Positions 12,366-26,254 of a stretch of 64,000 nucleotides of DNA are shown here, one piece after another. Position 1 is the first letter of the stretch; the number at the start of each line of letters is the position of its first letter. The DNA comes from Eleginops maclovinus (Eukaryota; Chordata; Actinopteri; Perciformes; Eleginopidae): assembly GCF_036324505.1 (NCBI RefSeq), contig NC_086371.1:2623501-2687500 (forward strand). The letters are read 5' to 3'. The translations under genes were made by a program, and so were the position numbers. Under the pieces are notes generated by a model. The model did no database searches, was not told the DNA's origin, and saw only the letters and a program-made list of their open reading frames with translations.

Positions 12366-13299
12366 TAATAAATTGTAACATGATTATTTTTAATTTGTTG
12401 ATTTAAAACATTTTGTCCTTTCTTGTTTTTATTTGCGGACTCAGATCTTATCACACAAAATCACTTCAAAAGTAAAAAGTCTTCAGAAGTCCAAATGTTG
12501 GACCCGTGGACTTTATTTAAGGAAGGCGGACATGACATCTCCCCGAGGCTCATTTTCCTTAAAGGTATGTACTGTAATGTCAAATTCAATACATTTTTCC
12601 ATAGGGACAGTACATGTGATAACTTTCATTTAGACCATTATTTTTAGTTTTACAAGCTCTCTGAAAGGGTATTCTGAAATGTGCTAAAACACATTATGTA
12701 TTACTTAGTAAATGTGCATTCATGGGTGTTTTCTTACCTAGAACAGTCCGAGAAGAAAACATGTAATAAAAAGCGACCTCTTAAAAATGACCAGAAGAAA
12801 TACCTCTCAGTGTTCGGTCAACAAGCCCCGACAGACATCTCCTCCTCTGCTGCTGAATGAAGGTTTACTTTTGGGAATAAATGTCTATGATATGCCATGG
12901 AAATAATAAAACACTATGTGATAAAGAAAGTAACACACCATGCAACACGAGGCCCAATATGTGCGGATAGATCCAGATGAGGAGGCAGCTGCGCTCTGAG
13001 AAACTCGTCTTTTAATCTCTCAAGTGCAGAAAACGTCTCCGTGGAAGGTGGACGGACGTTTGTAATAAAGTGATTCTGTATCGCAGACAAATCCGCCCCG
13101 TCCACTGCTTATTGGTTTCAGAGTCTCGGGTGATTGATGATGTCTTCCTTTAATCAGAGAGGTGATTCATCAGGGTTTTATTCTCACCACTTCAGGTGTT
13201 TGTGACACAGGGAGCCCATTCATTCCTAATCAGAGGGGGATTAGTGTTGTTTCTCTGTCTTTCTGGGAACCTGATCACGTCTCTGATTCATTTCTAAAA
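12366..13299. other. Unassigned non-coding DNA
   Basis: No domain-bearing frame. Nothing recognisable apart from ordinary AT-rich sequence. Confidence 0.4.
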
Positions 13300-14611
13300 G
13301 TAGAATACTCCACTCGTTACCTGTATTAATGGCACCTTTTTGAACTCGTTATCAGTATAAAAGACACCGTCCACAACCTCAACAGTCTTACACCAAACTC
13401 CACTATGGCCAAGACCAAAGAGCTGTCCAAAGGAGACCAGAGACTAAATTGGTAGACCTGCACCAGGCTGGGAAAACTGAATCTGCAATAGGTAAGCAGC
13501 TTGGTGTGAAGAAATCAACTGTGGGAGCAATTATTAGAAATGGAAGACATACAAGACCACTGCTAATCTCCCTCCATCTGGGGCTCCACGCAAGATCTCA
13601 CCCCGTGGGGTCAAAATGATCACAAGAACGGTGAGCAAAAATCCCAGAACCACACGGGGGGACCTAGTGAATGACCTGCAGAGAGCTGGGACCAAAGTAA
13701 CAGAGGCTACCATCAGTAACACACTACGCCGCCAGGGACTTAAATCCTGCAGTTCCAGACGTGTCCCCCTGCTTAAGCCAGTACATGTCCAGGCCCGTCT
13801 GAAGTTTGCTAGAGGGCATTTGGATGATCCAGAAGAGGATTGGGAGAATGTCATATGGTCAGATGAAACCAAAATAGAACTTTTTGGTAAAAACTCAAGT
13901 CGTCGTGTTTGGAGGAGAAAGAATGCAGAGTTGCGGTGGAAACATCATGCTTTGGGGCTGTTTTTCTGCAAAGGGACCAGGACGACTGATCCGTGTAAAG
14001 GAAAGAATGAATGGGGCCATGTATCGTGAGATTTTGAGTGAAAACCTCCTTCCATCAGCAAGGGCACTGAAGATGAAGCGTGGCTGGGTCTTTCAGCATG
14101 ACAATGATCCCAAACACACCGCCAGGGCAACGAAGGAGTGGCTTCGTAAGAAGCATTTCAAGGTCCTGGAGTGGCCTAGCCAGTCTCCAGATCTCAACCC
14201 CATAGAAAATCTTTGGAGGGAGTTGAAAGTCCGTGTTGCCCAGCGACAGCCCCAAAACATCACTGCTTTAGAGGAGATCTGCATGGAGGAATGGGCCAAA
14301 ATACCAGCAACAGTGTGTGGAAACCTTGTGAAGACTTACAGAAAACGTTTGACCTCTGTCATTGCCAACAAAGGGTATATAACAAAGTATTGAGATGAAC
14401 TTTTGTTATTGACCAAATACTTATTTTCCACAATAATTTGAAAATAAATTCTTTAAAAATCCTACAATGTGATTTTCTGGAATTTTTTTTCTCATTCTGT
14501 CTCTCATAGTTGAGGTATACCTATGATGAAAATTACAGGCCTCTCTCATCTTTTTAAATGGGAGAACTTGCACAATTGGTGGCTGACTAAATACTTTTTT
14601 GCCCCACTGTA
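13300..14611 (+). mobile_element. Tc1/mariner-family DNA transposon, 5'-truncated relic
   Basis: The element contains a broken transposase pseudogene and a 3' UTR. At its right end the family's terminal inverted repeat (about 14500-14609) ends in CTTTTTTGCCCCACTG, followed by TA, the Tc1 target dinucleotide, at 14610-14611. The matching left inverted repeat, which should read CAGTGGGGCAAAAAAG, is not present upstream. Recognisable element sequence begins around 13300 (AGAATACTCCACTCGTTACC). It therefore cannot be mobilised as it stands. Nucleotide similarity to common teleost Tc1 copies is very high from memory, suggesting fairly recent activity. Confidence 0.93.
13405..14393 (+). pseudogene. 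Tc1-like transposase (DD34E), inactivated
   Basis: A cut-and-paste transposase that in intact form binds the inverted repeats through an N-terminal paired-like (two helix-turn-helix) domain and inserts at TA. The start MAKTKELSK is at 13405, but extra bases shift the frame and TAG follows at 13453. The reading then moves to the phase of VDLHQAGKTESAIGKQLG (from 13452). It shifts again near 13540 to the phase of [17 protein letters not shown] (13616 on). First catalytic Asp is in [13 protein letters not shown] (codon 13862). A deletion of about 35 bp near 13934 changes phase again. Second Asp is in [11 protein letters not shown] (codon 14100) and Glu in DLNPIENLW (codon 14205), exactly 34 residues between. 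The end is GYITKY-stop at 14393. With at least three frameshifts and lost residues between the first two catalytic Asp, it is non-functional. Confidence 0.95.
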
Positions 14612-15030
14612 CATGAGCTAATGTCTGCCAGAAACTGTGGACAGGTCTCTATTAAATACTGTTAGAAAATGAAGTAAAGTAGCCTTTAATGTTCATTAAT
14701 TTCCCTCACATGTTCAGTTAATACAGCAAAGGTAATTAATAACAGTAGAAAGCTATGTTTTAAAACAGTTCATTTTCCAATTTCCTCTTCTGTTATTCTT
14801 CTTATTTAGTGATTGGTTTTATACATGTTCTTTGTTAAAAAACCCTCAAAAGTTAACTAGCTGTCCTGCAGGTTTTAACAGGGGTAATTCAAAGCCCTGT
14901 TAACGTTAGCGGTTAGCTCCAAGATTTAGCTAACGGTAACTAGCTCTCTCTCATAACTAGATTTTAAACACAGATAATTGAAGCCTTGATGCAAATAATT
15001 TACATAAATCCTTTGAAATATCCTTCTGAA
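14612..15030. other. Unassigned non-coding DNA
   Basis: AT-rich. A run of GCTAAC/TAGCTA words occurs near 14.9 kb. No feature is supported. Confidence 0.4.
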
Positions 15031-15685
15031 TTAAAGGTCTCCTATTATGCTATATTTGAATGTATTGTATCTATACAAAACTTGTCTGTGATGTTTTTTT
15101 GCTCAAAATACCAAACACATCACCCATTGCAGCATGCCTCATCCCCCTCTATTTCAGCCCTGTTCCTCAAGTGCTGATTCTGTGACTGTCGCTTTAAATT
15201 TGAGCTGAGCTGAAGCTGGCCACGCCCCTTTGGAGCTGAAGCTGGCCACGCCCCGTTGGAGCTGAAGCTGGCCATGCCCCTTTGCAGTGTCATGATCTCT
15301 CTGTCTGAAGAGAGAAGTCTCTAACGGAGAAACTCAGTTAAACGCTGCCGTGATTAAACCCCACATGATGTTCCAAACCACATCCAGCATTATTTCTGAA
15401 ACCCTTCTCAGTGTTTCCCGCTAGAACAGAGACATTATATGTATTATATAAACAACAACTGTCAGTCCCTCCTGCTGACATCCTGCTGAACACATACAGG
15501 TTATGGCGTCATAACCGAAGCAAATCTGGATCAGCTCGTTCGTACCCATTTTCAAAGATGAGGGTAAGGAGGAAAAGAGAGAGGGTTGTATTTTCTGACA
15601 CTTTGTGATTCTCCTCACACACCGGGGACACAGCAATGTATAAAAGACATCAAAAAGGGCACTTTGCATAATAGGGGACCTTTAA
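15031..15685. mobile_element. Non-autonomous TTAA-flanked inverted-repeat element (MITE), 655 bp
   Basis: The left end is TTAAAGGTCTCCTATTATGC (15031-15050). The right end, GCATAATAGGGGACCTTTAA (15666-15685), is its inverted match at 19 of 20 positions. Both ends carry TTAA, the target site of piggyBac-type transposases, so a piggyBac-like origin is the inference. It has no transposase. It contains a 26-bp tandem triplet at 15209-15285. An internal block (GCAGCATGCC ... TTTCAGCCCTGTTCCTCAAG) reappears inverted in the 37.0-37.3-kb element. Confidence 0.8.
15209..15285. repeat. 26-bp tandem repeat, 3 copies, inside the MITE
   Basis: GCTGAAGCTGGCCACGCCCC starts at 15209 and 15235, and a variant with CCATGCCCC starts at 15261. 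The spacing is exactly 26 bp. Confidence 0.93.
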
Positions 15686-17460
<1,775 letters not shown>

Positions 17461-17464
17461 GAGA

Positions 17465-18660
17465 TTATAGCTAATTAAAAGGTTAGCCCAAAAGCACAGC
17501 TAATTATAATGAAGGGAAATGTAAGCTAAAGTAACAAAGCTAACAGCTAATGAAAAGGAGAGCGCTAATCCAAAAGCAATGCTAACAGCTAATTATAATG
17601 AAGGGAAATGTAAGCTAAAATAACAAAGCTAACAGCTAATGAAAAGGAGAGCGCTAGCCCAAAAGCAGTGCTAACAGCTAATTATAATGAAGGGAAATGT
17701 AAGCTAAAATAACAAAGCTAACAGCTAATGAAAAGGAGCACGCTAGCCCAAAAGCAGTGCTAACAGCTAATTATAATGAAGGGAAATGTAAGCTAAAATA
17801 ACAAAGCTAACAGCTAATGAAAAGGAGCATGCTAGCCCAAAAGCAGTGCTAACAGCTAATTATAATGAAGGGAAATGTAAGCTAAAATAACAAAGCTAAC
17901 AGCTAATGAAAAGGAGAGCGCTAGCCCAAAAGCAGTGCTAACAGCTAATTATAATGAAGGGAAATATAAGCTAAAGTAACAAAGCTAACAGCTAATGAAA
18001 AGGAGAGCGCTAATCCAAAAGCAATGCTAACAGCTAATTATAATGAAGGGAAATGTAAGCTAAAATAACAAAGCTAACAGCTAATGAAAAGGAGAGCGCT
18101 AGCCCAAAAGCAGTGCTAACAGCTAATTATAATGAAGGGAAATGTAAGCTAAAATAACAAAGCTAACAGCTAATGAAAAGGAGCACGCTAGCCCAAAAGC
18201 AGTGCTAACAGCTAATTATAATGAAGGGAAATGTAAGCTAAAATAACAAAGCTAACAGCTAATGAAAAGGAGCATGCTAGCCCAAAAGCAGTGCTAACAG
18301 CTAATTATAATGAAGGGAAATGTAAGCTAAAATAACAAAGCTAACAGCTAATGAAAAGGAGAGCGCTAGCCCAAACGTAGAGCTAAAAGCTAATTAGCAC
18401 AAAGGGAAATGTAAGCTAAAGTAACAAAGCTAACAGCTAATGAAAAGGAGAGCGCTAGCCCAAATGTAGAGCTAAAAGCTAATTAGCACAAAGGGAAATG
18501 TAAGCTAAAATAACAAAGCTAACAGCTAATGAAAAGGAGAGCGCTAGCCCAAACGTAGAGCTAAAAGCTAATTAGCACAAAGGGAAATGTAAGCTAAAGT
18601 AACAAAGCTAACAGCTAATGAAAAGGAGAGCGCTAGCCCAAACGTAGAGCTAACAGCTAA
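17465..18660 (+). repeat. 89-bp satellite with higher-order structure, about 13.5 units
   Basis: GCTAACAGCTAATTATAATG begins at 17581, 17670 and 17759, giving an 89-bp period to the end of the array. Each unit is itself two GCTAACAGCTAAT-headed halves of about 42 and 47 bp. The spacer variants GCGCTAATCC, GCGCTAGCCC, CACGCTAGCCC, CATGCTAGCCC and GCGCTAGCCC at 17561-17917 recur in the same order from 18006, 445 bp (5 units) later. The last three units (from 18362) switch to a subtype with CCCAAACGTAGAGCTAAAAG and AATTAGCACAAAGGG. Confidence 0.95.
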
Positions 18661-18664
18661 CAGT

Positions 18665-19597
<933 letters not shown>

Positions 19598-20464
19598 AAA
19601 GCTCTCATAGGAAAGTACAAAAGCATTAAATGAGCCATATATTCAGTAAAAATGATGGTGTATGTGCAGTACTGTACGTCACACCGCTCCACACTCACAG
19701 GGACATTTTAATCTAGGATTTTAAGATGCATTCTCACCACAAACGCCACAAGTTTGACCTTTTGTTTTGCAATGTTTCTTTGCACTACTGTAGTCAGGGC
19801 TTCATAAAAGTGTATAAATGGGACTTAATCCAAATATTCGAGCAGTCAGATTATTACATCTCATGTCTAAAGGAAATGGTGCATTCAAGGACTCATCAGA
19901 TGGTCCCATGTCCAAAGTATGGAATTAGTTCTCCCACTTTGTTGTGCATACTAGTTTCAAGTCATAATTAGGAAACGATATGCTACAAAGAAGATGTGTT
20001 GTATTTTTGAATAACATTGCAATCTGTTTCTTAGAGACCAACTAAGAAGGCTTGGCAAGAATCAGGAACCATGCTAATCAGCTCCAAAATGCAAAGGCTA
20101 CATTCTTTGCCAATGATACACCCTTCCACCAAGTTTAATACAAATCTGGCTGATAGTTCTTCCATAATAAGGTGAACAAACCTTGCTTTTGTACCATGTA
20201 CTGTATGGCAAAATGCACGATGAATACCGGATGGCGTTCTCATAACGGTCAACAATAACAAGGGTTTTTATTGTCAGACACACAGTAGCTACAGTGTAGT
20301 TATGGCAGTGAACATATTTCCCGAGGTCAACTTGGCTGCGTCACAGAAGTTGCGCAACCAGTGCAACGTGATACGGCACTACACAAACAAAAGCTATACA
20401 AGCGTTAGTCCATATATTTGATACACTATACTGGTGTTGACGAGAAAGATAAATAGGCAGTCTG
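19598..20464. other. Unassigned DNA with a diverged dispersed-repeat patch
   Basis: The block near 20.19-20.26 kb (TGTATGGCAAAATGCACGAT, AACGGTCAACA) is related to the possible MITE at 4.24-4.60 kb. The rest is unassigned. Confidence 0.35.
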
Positions 20465-20690
20465 TAATGGAGCGGCAGTGCATCGGTCTGCAGGGATTTA
20501 GCCTTGGGGTCGAAGGGTCGCCGGTTCGAGTCCAAATCGGACCCAAAAAATACGATGAGCAAGGCACGCGTCGGTAAAACTGACAGCCTCTTCGCTCTGC
20601 ACTCTCTCCAGATGCGTGTCTATTCTACCTGTATTCTGTATAGTGTGTATTCATTTCCTCCGAGGTGATAAATAAAGGTTCATCTTCTTC
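20465..20690 (+). mobile_element. tRNA-derived SINE
   Basis: The 5' part resembles a tRNA gene: GGAGCGGCAGTGCATCGGTC in the A-box position and GGTTCGAGTCC (20523-20533), a good B-box, with GGTCGCC before it. A tRNA-unrelated body follows. The tail ends in GATAAATAAAGGTTCATC, with reiterated TTC. A functional tRNA is unlikely because no proper acceptor stem closes it. The A-box is weak, so the copy is old. Confidence 0.65.
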
Positions 20691-22010
20691 TAATGATTGG
20701 CTTCTGTTAACGATAGCATTGATAGCTAGCCAACTGATAGAAGCCATCAACCGTTCCCACTGCTCAAATGTTCACACAACATATCAACGGACTGAACAGA
20801 GTACCTGAAATGAGACACAGCATCAGAGACTGTGAACACTCCCTGTTCAGAGTTATATTTAACATGTATTTCATGGTTTCAACACATCCTCTAGTGATGG
20901 CAGTGATTGATCTTCATACTGCTATCGTGTAGCTGTGGTGAGGGAGGAACTGTTGGATTAGTCAGAGATAAAAGAGCATTCAATGGTTAATATTATTCCC
21001 TGACATTTTGTTTTAAACGTCTGCCTGAGATTTCAACAAACTGATTGAACTGAAACCCCCCCCGACGCTCCGACTGGATGTCATTACTAATGTTCGTCTG
21101 TGATCAGCACATTTAAACTCCACTGTGGTAATGAAGTGAGTGTTATAGTCAAACCCAAATCAAAACACTTTATCATCTACCTTCTGATGGGGAAGAAAGA
21201 AGAGGAGGAAAAGTCATTTGAAATTGCTTGAGTCGATTTGTACGGTGATATAAACAGAATGTCCTGCCGTGAGAAAACGTGATGACAAACTGAGAGGAGA
21301 AAATTACAAATTTGTGAAGGACAGATATGAGAACAACATCACCCCTCGCGCAAAGAAATGTAAGCGGGGAAACTTCAAAAACTCTGGTGACAAGCGATGG
21401 CCGCCTGATAAGGAAGCCGGATGACAAATGAACGCAGCTTGGAGGTAAAGAGGAAAGAACTACAGCGTGTGGAAAAAAAATCACAAAGCAAATGAGAATA
21501 ACTTTGATGCAGAAAACCGAATCAGCGTGGTCAAAGACGCCGCTGATCAGCAGAACAATAGACGAGCAGAGGAGGAAGGAATGTTGTTTCTCTCTGGACA
21601 AAGGACAGACTAATGCTCAGAACACTTTGTATACGTCTGCTGGAGGACATATGGGAAGAGACTTATAATACACTGGAGATATTCCATGAAGGGATGTTGA
21701 AGTTGAAGAATTCAAGTGTATGTCGTTATCATTCTGCTTCACAAAGGAATTCAGATAAGTGTTTCGAACGAGAACTGAACAGAACAAAACAGTGATGCAT
21801 TCAGGTGCTGCGTTCTTTAATCAGGAGGAGAGTAAAGAGAAGCAACAACATCCATTCAGATGCTTCTTTATCAATAGAAAGTATCGACATTTGGTGAAAT
21901 CGATTTTGACGTTCGAGGACAATGTAAACACACGGTCCACTTCCTCTTGTCTTCAGAGTCTTTGCTTTTGTAATGTGGAAACATGGAAGAATTACTCACA
22001 TTTTTTACCA
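20690..22010. other. Unassigned non-coding DNA
   Basis: Contains a minus-strand open frame of 142 codons (21173-21601) with no recognised domain and no codon or splice support. Not called as a gene. Confidence 0.4.
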
Positions 22011-22011
22011 G

Positions 22012-23135
22012 CTTAAAAATACTTTGACCACAAAAAAGTACTTAAAGTTAAAAAGTAAAGGTGCAGAATGTCTTAAGAGAGAACTTTATGTTAAGTTATA
22101 TTAATATTTCTTGATATATTTCTTACATTTTGGATGCTAAAAGGTATATGCCATAGTCCATCAGAAGGACTTCCAGATTTCTTTCAGATAAAATGGAGAT
22201 GGCTTACCAACCGGACATCGTGATGGTGGTCAAACAGCAGGAGGCAGTTGTGATAAACACAGTGTAGTCATTTATAAAGTGGCAGAAAATGAAAGTACTC
22301 AAGTAGAATTACTTTTGAATTATACTTAAGTATAGTACTTCTGGCTCTACGGCTGTCAGACGGAGCAGTGAAGCTCATTCAGGTACAAAAAACAACGTCA
22401 AACAAATATGAAATAGCCCGAATAGATTAATAAATCAAAAGGGGAGAAGCTAGTCTGGATTCTTCACCAAAGTAAAAGTACTATGACCACAAATAAGTCC
22501 TCCAAGTTCGAAAGTAAAGGTTCATAGTGTCTCTTTTAAAAAGTATTAAGATACAGCATATTGTTAAGTTATAAATGTAAGTGTCTTTAATGATTTCACA
22601 GATTTCTGACACATTTTGGACACTTTGTGTACTATCTAATTAACTGGACTTCCAGATTTTTCCAGATAAAATGGAGATGGGTTAACAGCTGGTGGCAGAA
22701 AATGAAAGTGTTCTTATAACAAATGATACTGAAGTACAACATCTTGTTCATGCTCAGCTCTGACTGCATGTCTGCACAGCCGTCCACTTTAAAATACAAC
22801 TCACTGTAGTCTGCCATGTTTTCCCTGCCCTCAGTTTCAGTTTTTTTTTTAGGTTTTAATGTTCTTTGTACATTCAAATGTAAATGTGGCATGAATACTT
22901 CACTTTTTTTTATTATCTATACATTTTTTACTTACTTTTACAACTTATTTTCTTGGATTGTTTATGTTCGCTCCACCAGATACCAAATGAAATTCCTTGT
23001 ATGTGTAAACCTGATTCTGAATAGGCTACTATCAACTCTACGGCTGTCAGACTGAGCAGTGAAGCGCATTCAGGTAGTAAAACAACGTCAGAGTGGCCTG
23101 AATATAAATCATGAGGGGAGAAGCTAGTCCGTCTG
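22012..23135 (+). repeat. Diverged local duplication, two to three partial copies
   Basis: The block with TGACCACAAAAAAGTAC, GTAAAGGTGCAGAATGTCTT and CTTCCAGATTTCTTTCAGAT (22020-22200) recurs from about 22485 as TGACCACAAATAAGTCC and later CTTCCAGATTTTTCCAGATA. The block CTACGGCTGTCAGACGGAGC ... GGGGAGAAGCTAGTC at 22347 recurs at 23038, 691 bp downstream. A stretch of TACTCAAGTAGAATTACTTT near 22.3 kb resembles a common fish hAT-like 'acttaagta' element. Confidence 0.7.
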
Positions 23136-23380
23136 ATAATAGCAGGGCGACGTTGTAAATCGTAGGAGGCTCTGTCAGAAAGAGACGCCATGAGCCTTAA
23201 ATGTCCTCCTGGCTTTTTGTCTTCATTGACCACTGGCTCTGTAACAAATGGCCTCACGCAGATTACAAAGATTTACTGGACAGCGGGGTTCGGATGGGGC
23301 GGCACCTGCTGAATCTAAGCCCTCCGTGACTTTCCATGAGCTGCTGTAATCACTCTCAGACAAATATCCTTTGTGCTCAG
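23136..23380. other. Unassigned non-coding DNA
   Basis: Nothing recognised. Confidence 0.35.
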
Positions 23381-23399
23381 CTGTGGAGCTAGCCCCCTC

Positions 23400-23750
23400 T
23401 TTTGTGTCATCTTTATCGAACCATTATCCCGACCCGTGTCCGACGAGCTGACTCTATTAGCCGTATCACCTCCGACACTACGAGCTCTCCTTCATTCTGT
23501 CAGCTTTCTCAGAGCTGAGACCAGCATTTTTACATCTTTGTGGAATTTACCAACCGTTCACTCATTTACACATGTTGGCAGGAGCATGGAGCTAATAGGA
23601 ATCCCTGGTATTAAATTGCCATAGTTTAATAAAAGGAATTTTATAAATATTGAAATCCCATATCAAAGCGATCCGTCACCCGTGAAGATAATTGAGACGA
23701 CACCTGAGAGAGTCTGGAAAATAGCTGTGATTTTCTTACACAATCGTCTC
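23400..23750. other. Possible conserved non-coding element
   Basis: Repeat-free, moderately AT-rich, with TF-site-like words such as TTAAATTGCCATAG, GATAATTGAG and TCAGAGCTGAGA. This is the style of vertebrate developmental enhancers, but no alignment supports it. Confidence 0.2.
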
Positions 23751-24460
23751 TTTTTCAGGAGCTTTTTCCAGGAAAGAGATGCTGGTGTAAGAGGTTATTG
23801 TAGTCCCTCCTTTATATATTTCCTTTTGAACTAGAAACATTAAAATATAGATCCAGTGAGTGGATAACAATAAGTAATCACAAAGTAAAATTGACAGCCT
23901 GTGGGTAGAAAAATATCTAGGGATTTTATTGTGAAAGGAACTGCCTTTGTAAATATTGAAAGGAGTCATTGAGTTAATCATGCACAGATAATCAGGAAAC
24001 ATGTTCCTGCAGCGATGAGAGAAGACGAGGGGGAATATGAAGACATATTATAGAGAAACATTCTATATAACATCATGTAATCGTTAGAAAGTTACACATG
24101 ACTTTGTATTTAATGAACAAAGAGAATACACGTTTAAAATAGATTTCAAGTATTTATGTTTCTAAAAGAATGACATCCTAACATTTGTCCTTTCCTAGGA
24201 ATCCCCGTGGGGGCTTTGTGTTCACCAGTTGTCAACGACGTGCTGAAAAAAGATTAATAACAACGTGTAGTCTAGCAAAGTTAGTTCACAGATGGCGTGG
24301 AATTTACTATTCTGAGAGCATCACCTGAATGCATCGGAGGCTGCGGGGGAGACAAAGTGAAGATGGATGGGGAGTGTTTGTGTTCTGTCATGTGTTCATG
24401 TGTCAGCACATGTGCTCTTGTGTTCTTCTTACACCCTGAACACATTTGCATGAATGCATT

Positions 24461-24464
<4 letters not shown>
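23751..24464. other. Unassigned non-coding DNA
   Basis: No gene or recognised repeat. Confidence 0.4.

Positions 24465-24517
<53 letters not shown>
24465..24517. repeat. (GT)n microsatellite
   Basis: A GT run of about 26 repeats. Confidence 0.96.
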
Positions 24518-24521
<4 letters not shown>

Positions 24522-24611
24522 CTATTTGCCGAACTCTTGAAAACAAGCTGCTAGAGATTAACAGAGTGTATCTTCACACCATCATGCAGAGGAGGCTTAA
24601 TGTCGAAGTGT

Positions 24612-24733
<122 letters not shown>

Positions 24734-24866
24734 GACACTTCCTCTCGTGCTGAGAAAGCTTCATCATGATTCAGACATCAGTCAACACTCGGTGGAAGAT
24801 TAAGGTGGCTTTATTTGGACGAGTCAAACAAGGAAACAGTAAATCCATGTAGACATCCTTTGTTAA

Positions 24867-24868
<2 letters not shown>

Positions 24869-24927
<59 letters not shown>
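24869..24927. repeat. (CA)n microsatellite, about 29 repeats
   Basis: The third dinucleotide tract within 470 bp. Confidence 0.96.
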
Positions 24928-24928
<1 letters not shown>

Positions 24929-25219
24929 TCAGACTTCATTGATCTGGCAGCACACAGTATTAATACTTAATTCTTTAATAAAATTAAAAAGTAATAAGCG
25001 ATTCCTTAGATCATAATTATTAATTGTGCAAATATGTATGTGTGTGAATATCGAGAGTGCAGCAGTTCAACTCTGAAAGCTGCAGAATAGAAGATATAAA
25101 TAATAAATGTAAATAGAGGTCAGGAGGAGTAACAAATGCAATATGCATTAATACATGTACAGTGGATGAAATGGCAAACATATGTGTGTGTTAACGTTTG
25201 CTATTGAAAGGCTTTCTAT

Positions 25220-25565
25220 GTATAGCTATATTGTTATTATCATTATTAAAGGGAGGCTCACACATTTTGAAGTCAGTCACAAGATAATATGGATGGAGTG
25301 AGGACTTGTATTTATAGGAAGACCCCTAAGTTAGCATCACCCTGGTTCCCTCGACAAAAAAACAATGGTTTTTTCCATTGGAATTTGGATTTGGATCTTT
25401 TCCTGATGCTCAAAGTAACATATTTCTTGTGGAAGAATGTTCTTATACCGTATTTGAGTCTTTTAACGAAAAACACATTCTAGAAGCCGTTGATTTCCAG
25501 ATGAAGGAACAAAAATGGTTAAAATGCTGACTCATTTCAGGGTGTTAGGACTCATTCCTACACCA
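25220..25565 (+). repeat. Dispersed element relative, copy 1 of a direct pair
   Basis: AGCTATATTGTTATTATCAT, AGGCTCACACATTTTGAAGT, GTGAGGACTTGTATTTATAG and GCTGACTCATTTCAGGGTGT appear in the same order again at 26.34-26.65 kb. The GACTCATTTCAGGG...GGACTCATTC block is the reverse complement of the GGAATGAGTC...GAGTCAGC block of the 38.7-kb element. It holds no 72-bp unit. Confidence 0.7.
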
Positions 25566-26035
25566 GAATAAAACAGGGAATAATTTACACAACGATAATA
25601 AGAACAACTCATTTAAAGAACATTATAACAACAGAATTATATAAAACCACAATCTGACTCCCATTGAAAACTGATGCGACCAGAGCGCTAACAAAGAGGT
25701 GTTAGCTTTAGCATCTTGCTAATAAGCACTTCATATCCACCACAGCACATCTCCTTGCCTCTTGTCGCAGTCTGGGATTGAACGGACAACTTCCCTCCTC
25801 TGTAGGTCACCCTCAAGAGGAGGACTTTTTGCCGCCCCCTCCAGCAAGAAGCTGCAGGTTAAATCCCAGATAGACTCCCACAGCAGGTTCCCCTCTCCTC
25901 CTTAATTCCCCGCGGGGATCATTAAAGCTGCAGCTAACGGTGAAATCAGAGCCGTGGAGATTTCTCCGTCCTGTGCAACGACTCCGGGAGGGCCTGATGG
26001 AGCTCAGCTGCTCACTCGGTGACGGTAATAAGGAG
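25566..26035. other. Unassigned DNA, GC-rich in its second half
   Basis: 25.78-26.03 kb is repeat-free and CpG-containing, with CCTTAATTCCCCGCGGGGAT and GATCATTAAAGCTGCAGC. It may be regulatory, but that is not supported by anything more. The 96-codon minus frame there has no recognised domain. Confidence 0.25.
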
Positions 26036-26175
26036 CAGAGGTGGAGGAAGAGTTGAAATCCTTCAGGTAAGAGTATCAATAACACTATGGGATGCTGCGC
26101 CATTAAAAGAGAAAGAAGTCCTGCATGAGCACGGGAGGAGTTTCAGTGACCAAAAGTAAAAGTACAGAATCAGCA
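26036..26175 (+). mobile_element. Fragment of a common teleost 'cagaggtgga' short element
   Basis: It opens with GCAGAGGTGGAGGAAGAGTT and includes AAGTCCTGCATGAGCACGGG and CCAAAAGTAAAAGTACAGAA. These words are typical of a widespread fish non-autonomous repeat with CAGAGGTGGAAG termini. The assignment is from memory. The right terminus is missing. Confidence 0.5.
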
Positions 26176-26254
26176 GCACCCCGACTTGTAGGCGTTTCAA
26201 GTCAAGGTACAACTTTTGATGCAGTTTGCTCATTTCCTTTCAGGTGATTCTTTA

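Noticed and set aside
11955..12406. Poly-Ile, poly-Tyr, poly-Leu and poly-Asn frames on both strands
   Set aside because: Trinucleotide ATT composition only.
17465..18660. A CRISPR-like array (regular repeats with variable spacers)
   Set aside because: The 'spacers' are a few variants of one sequence that recur in order, so this is an 89-bp satellite, and the genome is eukaryotic.
20465..20560. A tRNA gene, because of the good B-box
   Set aside because: No closing acceptor stem, a weak A-box, and a long tRNA-unrelated tail with a LINE-like end. A SINE fits better. The same applies at 27.9 and 43.9 kb.
21173..21601. A 142-codon minus-strand frame with hydrophobic N-terminal stretches
   Set aside because: No recognised domain, no homologue recalled, no promoter or splice features. 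Its length is not exceptional for random sequence at this scale.
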